From the NCBI GenBank assembly GCA_937960645.1, contig CALGPJ010000006.1:1-64000 (forward strand): DNA of 64,000 nucleotides. The letters run 5' to 3'. This stretch comes from an uncultured Spirochaetia bacterium (lineage in GTDB: Bacteria; Spirochaetota; Spirochaetia; JABEVK01). Shown here one piece after another: positions 53,115 to 61,483 of the stretch. The position numbers were made by a program, and so were the translations under genes. How positions within the stretch are numbered: position 1 is the stretch's first letter; each line of letters opens with the position of its first letter. The notes beneath the pieces were generated by a model that made no database searches, was not told the origin of the DNA, and saw only the letters and a list, made by a program, of their open reading frames with translations.

Positions 53115-54012
53115 CGTATTTCTCCTTTTTTTGTTTGGATTCTTGCAAAAGTTTGATCAGGTGGGTTCTGTTGATTCCTAATAAATGGGCTGCTCGGGTT
53201 TGGTTGCCCTCCGCAAGAGCCAGGACATGTTGGATAAACTCTCGCTTGAAAAGTTTTACTGCATCTTTCAACTTTAGGCTGACCGAGTCGATTTTTTTCC
53301 CCATAGGGGAAAGCCAGGATCCCGATGAGGCAGAGCGTTCAACCCAATTTTTGAGTTCCCTGACATTTCCGGGCCATTGGTAAGACAGGATTTCTGCGTA
53401 GAGTGCTGCCGGAATGTCACCGAGATTTGGATAGTCCCTCGAAAATTCATCGATCAGCGATTTTAGGTCTTCGAGACGGGCACTCAGGGGCGGAACCACA
53501 AGCGTGAACACGGCCAGTCTGAAATACAGGTCATGTCGAAAAAACCCTTCTTGAATGAGGTTGGGCAAGTCCACAACGGAGCTCGCAAGGATCCTGGTCT
53601 TGACCTGATAGGTGGTACTGCCGCCGAGGGGGCGATATTCACGGTCAGCGACGAATCGGAGGATCTTCGATTGTAATGTCGATGAAAAGGCTTCGATATG
53701 GTGAAAATACAACGTGCCCCCCTCGGCCCGAGTCACCAAACCCGGTCGATCGACGGTAGCATCGGAATAGGCTCCGCGCACACTTCCAAACATCTCGCTT
53801 TCAAACAATGACTCCGGTATTGCCGCACAATCGACAAAAACAAAACTCTCCGATCCCAATCCACTTTTTTCATGAAGGTACCGTGCAAGTCGAGCCTTCC
53901 CCGTCCCCGATGCCCCAAGGATCAGCACATTACCTTGGGCGTTTCCTACACGATCGGCCATCTGTAGTAGTTCCTGCATCGGTTTGGAAAAACAAACCCA
54001 TTCAGAGGACAC
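53089..54012 (-). CDS. Enhancer-binding-protein-like AAA+ regulator with lost ATPase residues
   Basis: A 307-residue NtrC-type central domain plus Fis-type HTH, with no receiver. Walker A is good (GASGTGKA, 33-40). The GAFTGA loop reads GAYSDA (80-85), Walker B reads LYFHHIE where LFLDEI is usual (His104-His105 for Asp-Glu), and the sensor I region reads RILASS. WPGNVRELKNWVE and the C-terminal HTH (GNQTRAAHLLGINRTHLIKL) remain. It probably binds DNA but cannot remodel sigma-54 holoenzyme. GTG start with GGAG 5 nt upstream, after rpsA. Confidence 0.85.
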   Translation of the reverse strand: MSSEWVCFSKPMQELLQMADRVGNAQGNVLILGASGTGKARLARYLHEKSGLGSESFVFVDCAAIPESLFESEMFGSVRGAYSDATVDRPGLVTRAEGGTLYFHHIEAFSSTLQSKILRFVADREYRPLGGSTTYQVKTRILASSVVDLPNLIQEGFFRHDLYFRLAVFTLVVPPLSARLEDLKSLIDEFSRDYPNLGDIPAALYAEILSYQWPGNVRELKNWVERSASSGSWLSPMGKKIDSVSLKLKDAVKLFKREFIQHVLALAEGNQTRAAHLLGINRTHLIKLLQESKQKKEKYDGKKVNSQ

Positions 54013-54024
54013 CGAGGCTCCGAC

Positions 54025-55695
54025 TCAGGACTTTTTAAGCACTTCTTCCAAAGTGAAACCTTTTTCTTTTTCCCCTTGATGAATAAAATGTGAGATCTCT
54101 TCTTTTTCTTTTTGCTTTTGGTAATCCTTCAAACTCAGAGTCAGTTTTTTCTTGTCCGGTTGAATTTCAAACACTACCGCGCTGATTTTATCACCAACTT
54201 GATACTTCTCCATAATTTTATCCGGGGATTCATCCTTTTTTTCTGTCAACATGGATTTGGGGATCAAACCGTCGATTCCACCGGTAACCTTAACGAACAT
54301 ACCAAACTCTGTCTTTCCGGATACAACCCCCTCGATGAGGCTTCCTCTGGGATAGCCAACCTTCAAGGCTGACCAGGGGTCTTCAGCAACCTGCTTGATA
54401 CCTAGTTTGATGCGATGGGCTTCTGTGTCGATATTTAGGACTTTTACTTCAATCTCTTGACCCTCGGTCAACTCACTGGATGGATTTTTTATTTTTTTTG
54501 TCCAGCTGATATCTTCGTTAAAAACAAAACCCTCCATACCATCGCCGAGATCGACAAAGGCACCTGAAGACGTGAGCTTGGTAACCTTGCCCTTGATGAT
54601 TTTCCCGATGGGATAGGTCTGAAAAACGTTGTCCCAAGGGTTGGCCATAACTTGTTTCAGGCCCAGGCTAACCTTTCCCTCGGTGATGTCGTACCCAAGG
54701 ATTTTTACATCCACGGTATCACCGACTTTCAGCACTTCTTTAGGGTGATTGATACGACGATGCCAGCTGAACTCCGAAATGTGTGCCAGTCCCTCGATGC
54801 CCTCCGCGATTTGAATGAAAGCGCCAAAATCGGCAAGTTTGGTCACTGTTCCTTTGACAATATCACCCTCTTTGAATTTTTCTTCAAAGCGCGCCCAGGG
54901 ATCCTCATGGAAGTGCTTGAGAGAAAGGTTGATTCGGTACTGGGTGGGATCAATGTGGATGACGACTAGCTGTAGTTTGTCACCTTTATTGACGAATTCT
55001 CTGGGGGATTTTACATGCCCCCAGCTCATATCGTTTTTGTGTAAGAGCCCGTCAAAACCGCCTAGATCGATGAAGGCTCCAAAACTCGTAAAACTTTTGA
55101 CGGTGCCCTCCACAATATCGCCGAACTTTACCGTACTGTAGAATTCGTTACGGCGCTTTTCGAAAACCTCTTTCATCCGGTCCTTTCGGTTCAATACGAT
55201 GTTGACACGTTTTCCGGACTCGTATTTTTCAATGTAAAACTCATCTTTGTTGCCCAAGATATCTTCTGGGTTCTCGAGTTTCTCGATCGAGGCCTTGGAT
55301 TGGGGCAGGAAGGCCGAAAAACCATACCCGAGATCGACACTATAACCGCCTTTAACAGTGGCAATGATTTTTCCCTTGATGGGTTGTTTGTTTTTGAAAG
55401 CTTCATCGAGAACTTTTTTAAAATAAATGCCGTCGGCCTGTCTTTTGGATACGAGGACGGAACCATCCGCTGTCTCGGATTTTAGGAGTTTCAGATTGAC
55501 CTTACTGCCGATCTGTGGCTCTTCATCGAATTCAACACGATCGATGAGGGCCTCACTCTTCAAACCCACATCGACAACAACCTTGTTTCCCCGAACCTCA
55601 ACGATGATCCCTTCGATAAGGTTTCCTTCCTCGAGTTTTGGCATGTTTTTAAGAAAGTCCTCTTGCATTTGGTTTGTGCTGAGGTCATCCGACAT
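54025..55695 (-). CDS. rpsA: 30S ribosomal protein S1
   Basis: A 556-residue S1 with six OB-fold repeats; typical motifs include FGAFIDLGGFDGLLHKNDMS, FGAFIQIAEGIEGLAHISEF and SGAFVDLGDGMEGFV. It helps recruit mRNA with weak or no leader structure to the 30S subunit. The ATG overlaps the end of cmk by 11 nt, the usual cmk-rpsA coupling. Confidence 0.96.
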   Translation of the reverse strand: MSDDLSTNQMQEDFLKNMPKLEEGNLIEGIIVEVRGNKVVVDVGLKSEALIDRVEFDEEPQIGSKVNLKLLKSETADGSVLVSKRQADGIYFKKVLDEAFKNKQPIKGKIIATVKGGYSVDLGYGFSAFLPQSKASIEKLENPEDILGNKDEFYIEKYESGKRVNIVLNRKDRMKEVFEKRRNEFYSTVKFGDIVEGTVKSFTSFGAFIDLGGFDGLLHKNDMSWGHVKSPREFVNKGDKLQLVVIHIDPTQYRINLSLKHFHEDPWARFEEKFKEGDIVKGTVTKLADFGAFIQIAEGIEGLAHISEFSWHRRINHPKEVLKVGDTVDVKILGYDITEGKVSLGLKQVMANPWDNVFQTYPIGKIIKGKVTKLTSSGAFVDLGDGMEGFVFNEDISWTKKIKNPSSELTEGQEIEVKVLNIDTEAHRIKLGIKQVAEDPWSALKVGYPRGSLIEGVVSGKTEFGMFVKVTGGIDGLIPKSMLTEKKDESPDKIMEKYQVGDKISAVVFEIQPDKKKLTLSLKDYQKQKEKEEISHFIHQGEKEKGFTLEEVLKKS

Positions 55696-56326
55696 GATCG
55701 ATATCCCCTTGTCCCATCATAGAGTTTATTTTTAACAAGACTTTCTCACAAACTTGATCGATGGTCAAGTGTGTCGTATCGAGGTACCAGCTGTTGGGAG
55801 CCTGCCGGAGCGCCCCGTGCTCTTTTTCAATGTCGCGCCTGTCGCGCAGACTCAAGGACTCCTTGATGGTTTCCAGATTTTCTTTTCTGTCTTGTTCCAA
55901 CCAACGCCTTCGTGCCCTCTCCTCGAGGTCTGAATCGAGATAGATCTTCAGAAAGGCGTCGGGAAACACCACGGTGCTCATGTCACGTCCCTCAGCGACG
56001 AGGTGGACACTCTGCGCAATCGATCTGATTTTTTGATTGATGAGATCACGTAAAGGAAGGAAAGAACTCACGATACTGGCACGTTCCCCCGCTTCTACGG
56101 TGGTGAGGTGGGTTTGTTGCGCCAATTCGGAAACAATATTCAAATCTTGAATAGTAAAATATTGGTGAACTTTATCAAGCATTCGGGAATAATCGCCATC
56201 GAAGAAAGAACCTGCGAGGCGATAGAAGAGCCCGGAATTCAAATGAAGCCAGCCGAGTTTTTCCGATAAGTATTTGGCAAGGGTGCTTTTGCCAACCCCG
56301 GCAGGACCATCAATCGTTATGACCAT
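55685..56326 (-). CDS. cmk: Cytidylate kinase
   Basis: A 213-residue kinase converting CMP and dCMP to diphosphates. P-loop IDGPAGVGKSTLAKYL at residues 5-20; GLFYRLAG (in place of the usual GAxYRA), VAEGRDMSTVVFPDA and RRRWLEQ complete the motif set. The ATG overlaps rluB by 17 nt. Confidence 0.95.
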   Translation of the reverse strand: MVITIDGPAGVGKSTLAKYLSEKLGWLHLNSGLFYRLAGSFFDGDYSRMLDKVHQYFTIQDLNIVSELAQQTHLTTVEAGERASIVSSFLPLRDLINQKIRSIAQSVHLVAEGRDMSTVVFPDAFLKIYLDSDLEERARRRWLEQDRKENLETIKESLSLRDRRDIEKEHGALRQAPNSWYLDTTHLTIDQVCEKVLLKINSMMGQGDIDHVG

Positions 56327-57041
56327 AGAGTTCCTGACACATTTTTACCTCTTTGTCATCGAGTTTACGCCAACTACCCTGGGGGAGGTTGTCGATTTCG
56401 AAGGGACCAATTTTCGTTCGGACGAGTCGCTCAACTTTCGAACCCAACTTTTGCATGACTTTTCTGATCTCTCGGTTCTTACCCTCCGTTAAGGTGATTT
56501 TCAAGGAGTGTGGGTTGATGATTTCGACCTTTTTGGCCTTATATTTGACCCCATCGATTTCCAGGCCCCTTTCGAAACGTTTGGCATTTTCGATATCCAG
56601 GGGACGAGCCAGGGTCACGAGGTATTGTTTGGGAACTTGATATTTGGGCTTGATGAAGAGTTGCGCCCAATCCCCGTCGTTTGTCAGGAGAATCAATCCC
56701 TCCGATAGAAAATCGAGGCGGCCTACAGGGAATACTCCTTTCCGCATTTTATCGGGAAGGAGCTGTGTGACCAATGGCCTTTCAAAACTGTCTTTGCGGC
56801 TGCAAAGGTAGCCGCGGGGTTTGTTGAGCAAAAAATATTTTCTTTTGACCCGAAACGGGACCACTTTCCCGTTGACAGAGACTACATCGCTTTCCTGTAC
56901 CCGAAAACCCGGCTCCACTACGACCTTACCATTCACCCTAACCTGCCCTGTCCTGATGATGGTGATCGCCCCACGCCTCGAGCTAAGACCAGCCCTTGCC
57001 AGGACATTCTGCAATCTAAGATTTAAGGGTCTCGAGCTCAA
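56310..57041 (-). CDS. rluB: RluB-family rRNA pseudouridine synthase
   Basis: About 243 residues: an N-terminal S4 domain (LRLQNVLARAGLSSRRGA), then the RsuA/RluB catalytic core with PVGRLDFLSEGLILLTNDGD (Asp nucleophile in GRLD) and EGKNREIRKVMQKLG. It likely modifies 23S rRNA near position 2605; RsuA-type specificity cannot be excluded. I chose TTG 57041 with GAGGG 6 nt upstream; ATG 57062 or 57083 are alternatives. Overlaps scpB by 26 nt. Confidence 0.9.
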   Translation of the reverse strand: MSSRPLNLRLQNVLARAGLSSRRGAITIIRTGQVRVNGKVVVEPGFRVQESDVVSVNGKVVPFRVKRKYFLLNKPRGYLCSRKDSFERPLVTQLLPDKMRKGVFPVGRLDFLSEGLILLTNDGDWAQLFIKPKYQVPKQYLVTLARPLDIENAKRFERGLEIDGVKYKAKKVEIINPHSLKITLTEGKNREIRKVMQKLGSKVERLVRTKIGPFEIDNLPQGSWRKLDDKEVKMCQELYGHND

Positions 57042-57558
57042 ATTTGCCCTCGTTCCAGTCATCGAGTTTTGGCAGGTCTGCAAGGGAGTTTAACCGAAAA
57101 ACTTTGAGAAACTCCCGTGTTGTTCCATATTGAACAGGCCGACCCGGCCCCTCTTTCCGGCCAACCTCTTTTATTAGCCCGCGCTCCTCCAACATTTTTA
57201 TGACCCCCGACACTCCAACACCTCTGATACTCTCGATTTCCGCTCGGGTAATCGGTTGGCTGTAGGCGATGATGCTGAGTGTTTCCAGGGCCGCTCGGCT
57301 AGGTTTGTCCTCATTTCTCTTTCCATAGTGCTCCTTGAGCTGGCTCCATAGTTCATGTTTTGGAATGAGACTCCACCCTCCCCCAACTTCGCTGAGTTCC
57401 AATCCGCTGGAAGGCAGACTGTATTTAGTTTTAAGAACTTCAAGGGCCGATTCGATCACCTCTTTACTCAACAAGGTTATCCTGGAAAGACGCTTCATGT
57501 CGATCGGATCAGATTCGAGGAAAAGTACTGCCTCGACAATTGCAGCTTCCTTATCCAT
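57016..57558 (-). CDS. scpB: Segregation and condensation protein B
   Basis: A 180-residue ScpB with two winged helices: DKEAAIVEAVLFLESDPIDM at the start, then RAALETLSIIAYSQPITRAE and IRGVGVSGVIKMLEERGLI, the diagnostic region. It joins ScpA to load SMC on chromosomes. The ATG at 57558 has GGAAGG upstream and overlaps scpA by 8 nt. Confidence 0.95.
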   Translation of the reverse strand: MDKEAAIVEAVLFLESDPIDMKRLSRITLLSKEVIESALEVLKTKYSLPSSGLELSEVGGGWSLIPKHELWSQLKEHYGKRNEDKPSRAALETLSIIAYSQPITRAEIESIRGVGVSGVIKMLEERGLIKEVGRKEGPGRPVQYGTTREFLKVFRLNSLADLPKLDDWNEGKFELETLKS

Positions 57559-58294
57559 GGCCTTCCGGTCCTTGCACTGTTTCCCTGGCTTGAATGAGGA
57601 TATCACCGAAAAGCTTATTCTGTAACACGACGACTTTCTTGGTTTTGACCATTTCCAACAAGGCCAAAAACGCACACACGACGTCTAAAGGACTATCGGG
57701 TTTGGTGATGATATCAAAAAAATTGAATTGCTTTTTACTTTCTAAAAACTCGTTGATCAAAGCCATCTTTTCATTGATGGAAATTTCCTCGTAAAGATTG
57801 ATGATGGCTTCGGGAGTCAAGCCCTTCATGATACCGGAGAAACATTTTAGAAGATCCCAAACGCTGATCTCTTCCCAATTATCGGCTTCGGAAAAAGGAA
57901 GGTAGCGTTCCTGCTTACGGCGTTCAATACTCCATTCTGCCTGATCGTAAGTTTTTTCGAGCTGCTCACTGAGCTGGCGATATTTCTGATGCTCGATGAG
58001 TTTGTCGATCAGCTCCTTGCGTGGATCCTCCCAGTCCTCCAGCTGATCGTCTGGGACGGGCAAAAGCATGCGGCTTTTTATGTGGAGAAGAGTCGCCGCC
58101 ATAAGGTAGAACTCGGTCAGGTCGTCAAGTTCAGGAGTGGAAAGGGTCTTGAGGTATTCCATGTATTGTTCCGTAATGAGTGCGATGGGTATGTCATAGA
58201 TGTTGATCTCGTTTTTTCTGATGAGGAATAAGAGCAAATCGAGCGGCCCCTCGAAGCCGCCGACATGAAACCGATGGCCTTCATGGTTTTCCAT
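57551..58294 (-). CDS. scpA: Segregation and condensation protein A
   Basis: A 247-residue kleisin. FEGPLDLLLFLIRKNEINIYDIPI at 58207-58272 is the SMC-binding N-terminus, and LTEFYLMAATLLHIKSRMLL is typical. The C-terminal winged helix (FLALLEMVKTKKVVVLQ) closes the ring. ATG 58294 chosen because upstream residues in the frame are not family-like. It lies 10 nt after folK and pairs functionally with the distant smc at 2880. Confidence 0.95.
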   Translation of the reverse strand: MENHEGHRFHVGGFEGPLDLLLFLIRKNEINIYDIPIALITEQYMEYLKTLSTPELDDLTEFYLMAATLLHIKSRMLLPVPDDQLEDWEDPRKELIDKLIEHQKYRQLSEQLEKTYDQAEWSIERRKQERYLPFSEADNWEEISVWDLLKCFSGIMKGLTPEAIINLYEEISINEKMALINEFLESKKQFNFFDIITKPDSPLDVVCAFLALLEMVKTKKVVVLQNKLFGDILIQARETVQGPEGHG

Positions 58295-58304
58295 AAGACT
58301 TATT

Positions 58305-58799
58305 TTAGAAAAGCTCACCAATAAAGTAAACACCAGAGGTATCGAGTTCCTCCAGGCCCTCCTTGTACTTTTTTTTTCGAATGGGACATAGGGCCTCTTG
58401 GTGTATTTCCACCATGGGAACGAGAAAAAAGGGTCTCTCCCACAGGGCAGGATGTGGAACCTGGAGATCGTCCTGGTCGATGACCTCGTTTTCGATCCAG
58501 AGAATATCGATGTCGAGGGTTCTTGGGGCGTAGTCCTTCGGTCGGGGAAAGGGGCGCCCAAAACTCACTTCGATTTTATGGATATGGCCCAAAATGGATG
58601 TTGCCGTTTCGGTTGTCCTGAACAGAGCACAGAGGTTTAAGTAATCGGGCTCGTTGGGGGCAAAAAAACTTTTTGACCGGTAGACACCGCTGATCGCTGC
58701 GGTTCCAAAGATTTTTTCAAGTTCATTGACAGCCCCCCGCAGGTTTTGGAACCTGTCGCCAAGGTTTGAACCCAAACCCAAAATGACCGCTCTGTTCAA
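58305..58799 (-). CDS. folK: 2-amino-4-hydroxy-6-hydroxymethyldihydropteridine pyrophosphokinase
   Basis: A 164-residue HPPK of the folate pathway. It shows [39 protein letters not shown] (signature) and [16 protein letters not shown]. The TTG start overlaps the recA TGA (TTGA). No other folate genes are adjacent. Confidence 0.95.
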   Translation of the reverse strand: MNRAVILGLGSNLGDRFQNLRGAVNELEKIFGTAAISGVYRSKSFFAPNEPDYLNLCALFRTTETATSILGHIHKIEVSFGRPFPRPKDYAPRTLDIDILWIENEVIDQDDLQVPHPALWERPFFLVPMVEIHQEALCPIRKKKYKEGLEELDTSGVYFIGELF

Positions 58800-59875
58800 G
58801 TCGATTGTGGGGGTACGGCTACAGTTTCCTGCTTACCATCCTTGGGAGGAAAAATGATTTTTCGAAGCTGCTGTTCGATTTGATTCTGTAAATCGGGGTG
58901 GGCCGCAAGATATTCCCGGACATTATCCCTACCCTGCCCAATCTTCTCCTCTTTATAACTGTACCAGGAGCCGCTTTTGCTGATCAAATTGTATTTGACC
59001 GCACAGTCGATCAGGGAACCTACTGAAGAGAGCCCGGATCCGAAAAAGATCTCCATCTCGGCCTTTTTGAATGGGGGCGCAACCTTGTTCTTGACAACTT
59101 TTACGCGTATGAGATTTCCGATGGCATCGTCCTGACCTTTGTTGATGGTCTCGACTTTTCTCACATCCAATCGGACGGAGCTATAAAACTTCAGCGCGTT
59201 GCCGCCGGTCGTCGTTTCCGGGTTGCCAAACATAACGCCGATTTTCATGCGGATTTGGTTGATGAAAATAAGACAAGCCCCGCTCTTGCTGATGATGCCC
59301 GTTAGTTTCCTGAGTGCCTGACTCATCAGACGGGCTTGAAGTCCTACATGGGCGTCGCCCATGTCTCCATCGATTTCAGCTTGAGGGGTGAGGGCCGCTA
59401 CAGAGTCGACGACGATGATGTCGACTCCACCGGATCGAACCAGGGCCTCGGTGATTTCCAGCGCCTGCTCTCCGGTGTCCGGTTGGGAGACATATAGATC
59501 GTCAATATTGACCCCAAGGTTTTTGGCATAGACGGGATCGAGGGCGTGTTCTGCATCGATGAAGGCAGCAATTCCCCCCCTTTTCTGTGACTCGGCGATG
59601 GCATGGAGTGCGAGTGTCGTTTTACCTGAAGATTCCGGGCCAAAAATTTCGATGATCCTGCCCTTGGGATACCCACCCACGCCTAGGGCCTCGTCAAGGA
59701 GGATGGAGCCACTGGGAATGACCTCGATGCCCAATTGAAGGGGAGACTCTCCCATTTTTATCAGGGATCCCTTCCCGAACTGTTTTTCGATTTGCTGACG
59801 GGCCGCTTCCAGAGCCTTGAGTTTTTCCTCGTTGATTTGCGATCCCGGTGTCGGAGCATTTTCTTTTTTCGCCAT
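58796..59875 (-). CDS. recA: Recombinase RecA
   Basis: A 359-residue RecA with P-loop GPESSGKT (79-86), [15 protein letters not shown] and the loop region [10 protein letters not shown]. Strand exchange and SOS co-protease. GAGGG precedes the ATG by 5 nt, but a TATAGA element overlaps that GAGGG, so whether the Shine-Dalgarno is transcribed is uncertain. No LexA box of the known Gram-positive or E. coli types is visible. Confidence 0.98.
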   Translation of the reverse strand: MAKKENAPTPGSQINEEKLKALEAARQQIEKQFGKGSLIKMGESPLQLGIEVIPSGSILLDEALGVGGYPKGRIIEIFGPESSGKTTLALHAIAESQKRGGIAAFIDAEHALDPVYAKNLGVNIDDLYVSQPDTGEQALEITEALVRSGGVDIIVVDSVAALTPQAEIDGDMGDAHVGLQARLMSQALRKLTGIISKSGACLIFINQIRMKIGVMFGNPETTTGGNALKFYSSVRLDVRKVETINKGQDDAIGNLIRVKVVKNKVAPPFKKAEMEIFFGSGLSSVGSLIDCAVKYNLISKSGSWYSYKEEKIGQGRDNVREYLAAHPDLQNQIEQQLRKIIFPPKDGKQETVAVPPQST

Positions 59876-59882
59876 AGTACCC

Positions 59883-59911
59883 TCTATACCTTAAAATACA
59901 AAAAAAGTCAT
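59883..59911 (-). promoter_or_regulatory. Promoter candidate for recA-folK-scpAB
   Basis: Minus strand ATGACT (59906-59911), 17 bp, TATAGA (59883-59888), 7 nt to the ATG. Both boxes are 4 of 6 matches. The geometry repeats the leaderless pattern seen elsewhere. Confidence 0.4.
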
Positions 59912-59939
59912 CTTTGTACGTGTTTTGAAAAGAAAAAGG

Positions 59940-60380
59940 TCAATACTCCAGAAGAATGGTGACAGGGCCATCGTTGATCAAAGATACTTGCATGTGTGCC
60001 TGGAAAATTCCGCATTGGGTTCTTCGATGCAATTTCCTGACTTCTTCGACAAAATTGGAAAAATAGGTCTCGGCAATCTGGGCTTTCATCGCCTTGTCGA
60101 AACCTGGCCTGTTCCCACGGCTGGTATCTGCATACAGGGTAAACTGACTGACAAGAAGAACTTCGCCCTCGATATCCCGCACCGACAAATTCATTTTTCC
60201 CTGTGAGTCGGAAAATATCCTCAGATCAACCAATTTTTGCGCGACCTTGCTAAGGTTGAGGACTTTATCATCGTCAACAGAAAATCCCACCAGGCACAAT
60301 AGCCCCTTCTCGATAGAAGCGACAATTTTTTGATCGACGGAAACCGACCCTCGAAGGGCACGCTGAACAAGAATTCTCAT
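59940..60380 (-). CDS. dtd: D-aminoacyl-tRNA deacylase
   Basis: A 146-residue DTD that removes D-amino acids (and glycine from tRNA-Ala) to protect translation. VSQFTLYADTSRGNRP (SQxxL motif) and NDGPVTILLE; family members read NGPVT, here an Asp is inserted or substituted (INDGPVT). The ATG overlaps the previous stop (ATGA). Confidence 0.95.
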   Translation of the reverse strand: MRILVQRALRGSVSVDQKIVASIEKGLLCLVGFSVDDDKVLNLSKVAQKLVDLRIFSDSQGKMNLSVRDIEGEVLLVSQFTLYADTSRGNRPGFDKAMKAQIAETYFSNFVEEVRKLHRRTQCGIFQAHMQVSLINDGPVTILLEY

Positions 60381-61483
60381 GGGCTTCGCCTCACTCCCAT
60401 GACGTGAATTCCAATAACTTCCAGAAACCAGGCACTTTCATCGGTACGAATCCGTGCCAAAAGGTCAATGGGATCGCCGTTCTGAATCCGAACGGCAAAG
60501 CGAATCTTTGCAGGAACAACGGCCTCTAGGATTTTGCCTTCGTGGTAACCGACAAGAAAATCGAAATCGATCTCGGTTTCACCAACTTTCAAATTCGCAA
60601 CGCTGCCTTTCCAACGCACATAGACGCCATCGTAGATTTTCGGACGCGCCAGGATTTGCGCAGGGGTAAAGGAGAAAAAATCTGCCGTAAAATCGGGCCG
60701 AGTTTGCATTTCGATCAACTTCAACGCCTGTTCCCTGACCTGATCACTGGCATTAGAAAAAAGAATGCGATTCAAGAGGACTCTGGCCTCGTTGTCTCGA
60801 TATTCCAGCATGAGCTTTTGAGCTTCACGAAAAAGATTTTCGATTTCGGAAGCCAGCAACACTTCTTCAAAGGAACCGTCAAAACGCAGGAGTTCACGTA
60901 TTCCTTCAATACCCCTCTCCCGGATGCCCTCTCGGATGTTTTCCGGTGCAGGGGGCTCGGTAGATCCTTTGACGACAGGCCAAAGAAAATAGAGCGCCAT
61001 CGAAGTGATAATCGTGAGGCTAAGAAAGATTATCCATCTTCCATATTTGGACTCACCTGGTATATCGGGTTGAATTCTCCGAAATTGCGAGCTTCTTACC
61101 CAGGTCTGTAGTTCATCTCGTGTTTGTTTTTTTCGCAACTGTTCCAAAAGCAGCCGCGCTCGAAATTCCTCGGGGTTTTGGTCCAGGGCCGTCAGGCAAT
61201 GATTTACAGCTTTCACGATCTCGCCCCTGACCGTGTAGATACCCGCGAGTAAAATATTTGCGTCCACATGATGGGGATCGATCTTGAGCATCCTGCTGAG
61301 AAAGGCGTGTGCTCCATTAAGATCCCCCGTTTGGTAATAAGCGGCACCAAGGATGTGAAAAAATTCGAGATCCTCATAATAATCGAATATCTTTTTCTCC
61401 AATACCGAAATGATCATATGGTATTTTTTTCGATGATAGAGGTATCTAAAGTCCTTTAGGGTAGGATTGGAAAGTTTTCTCAT
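60377..61483 (-). CDS. Membrane protein with cytosolic TPRs and a periplasmic C-terminal domain
   Basis: A 368-residue protein. TPR-like repeats at about 15-125 (HILGAAYYQTGDLNGAHAFL), a transmembrane helix at about 150-170, helical repeats, then a beta-rich domain from about 275 (IYDGVYVRWKGSVANLKVGE) with an OB-like look. With the TPRs before the helix they would be cytosolic. Function unknown. It starts directly after the preceding stop and is coupled to dtd. Confidence 0.75.
   Translation of the reverse strand: MRKLSNPTLKDFRYLYHRKKYHMIISVLEKKIFDYYEDLEFFHILGAAYYQTGDLNGAHAFLSRMLKIDPHHVDANILLAGIYTVRGEIVKAVNHCLTALDQNPEEFRARLLLEQLRKKQTRDELQTWVRSSQFRRIQPDIPGESKYGRWIIFLSLTIITSMALYFLWPVVKGSTEPPAPENIREGIRERGIEGIRELLRFDGSFEEVLLASEIENLFREAQKLMLEYRDNEARVLLNRILFSNASDQVREQALKLIEMQTRPDFTADFFSFTPAQILARPKIYDGVYVRWKGSVANLKVGETEIDFDFLVGYHEGKILEAVVPAKIRFAVRIQNGDPIDLLARIRTDESAWFLEVIGIHVMGVRRSP

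Noticed and set aside
59876..59940. LexA/SOS box upstream of recA
   Set aside because: I found neither GAACnnnnGTTC nor CTGTn8ACAG; other lineage-specific boxes cannot be excluded.
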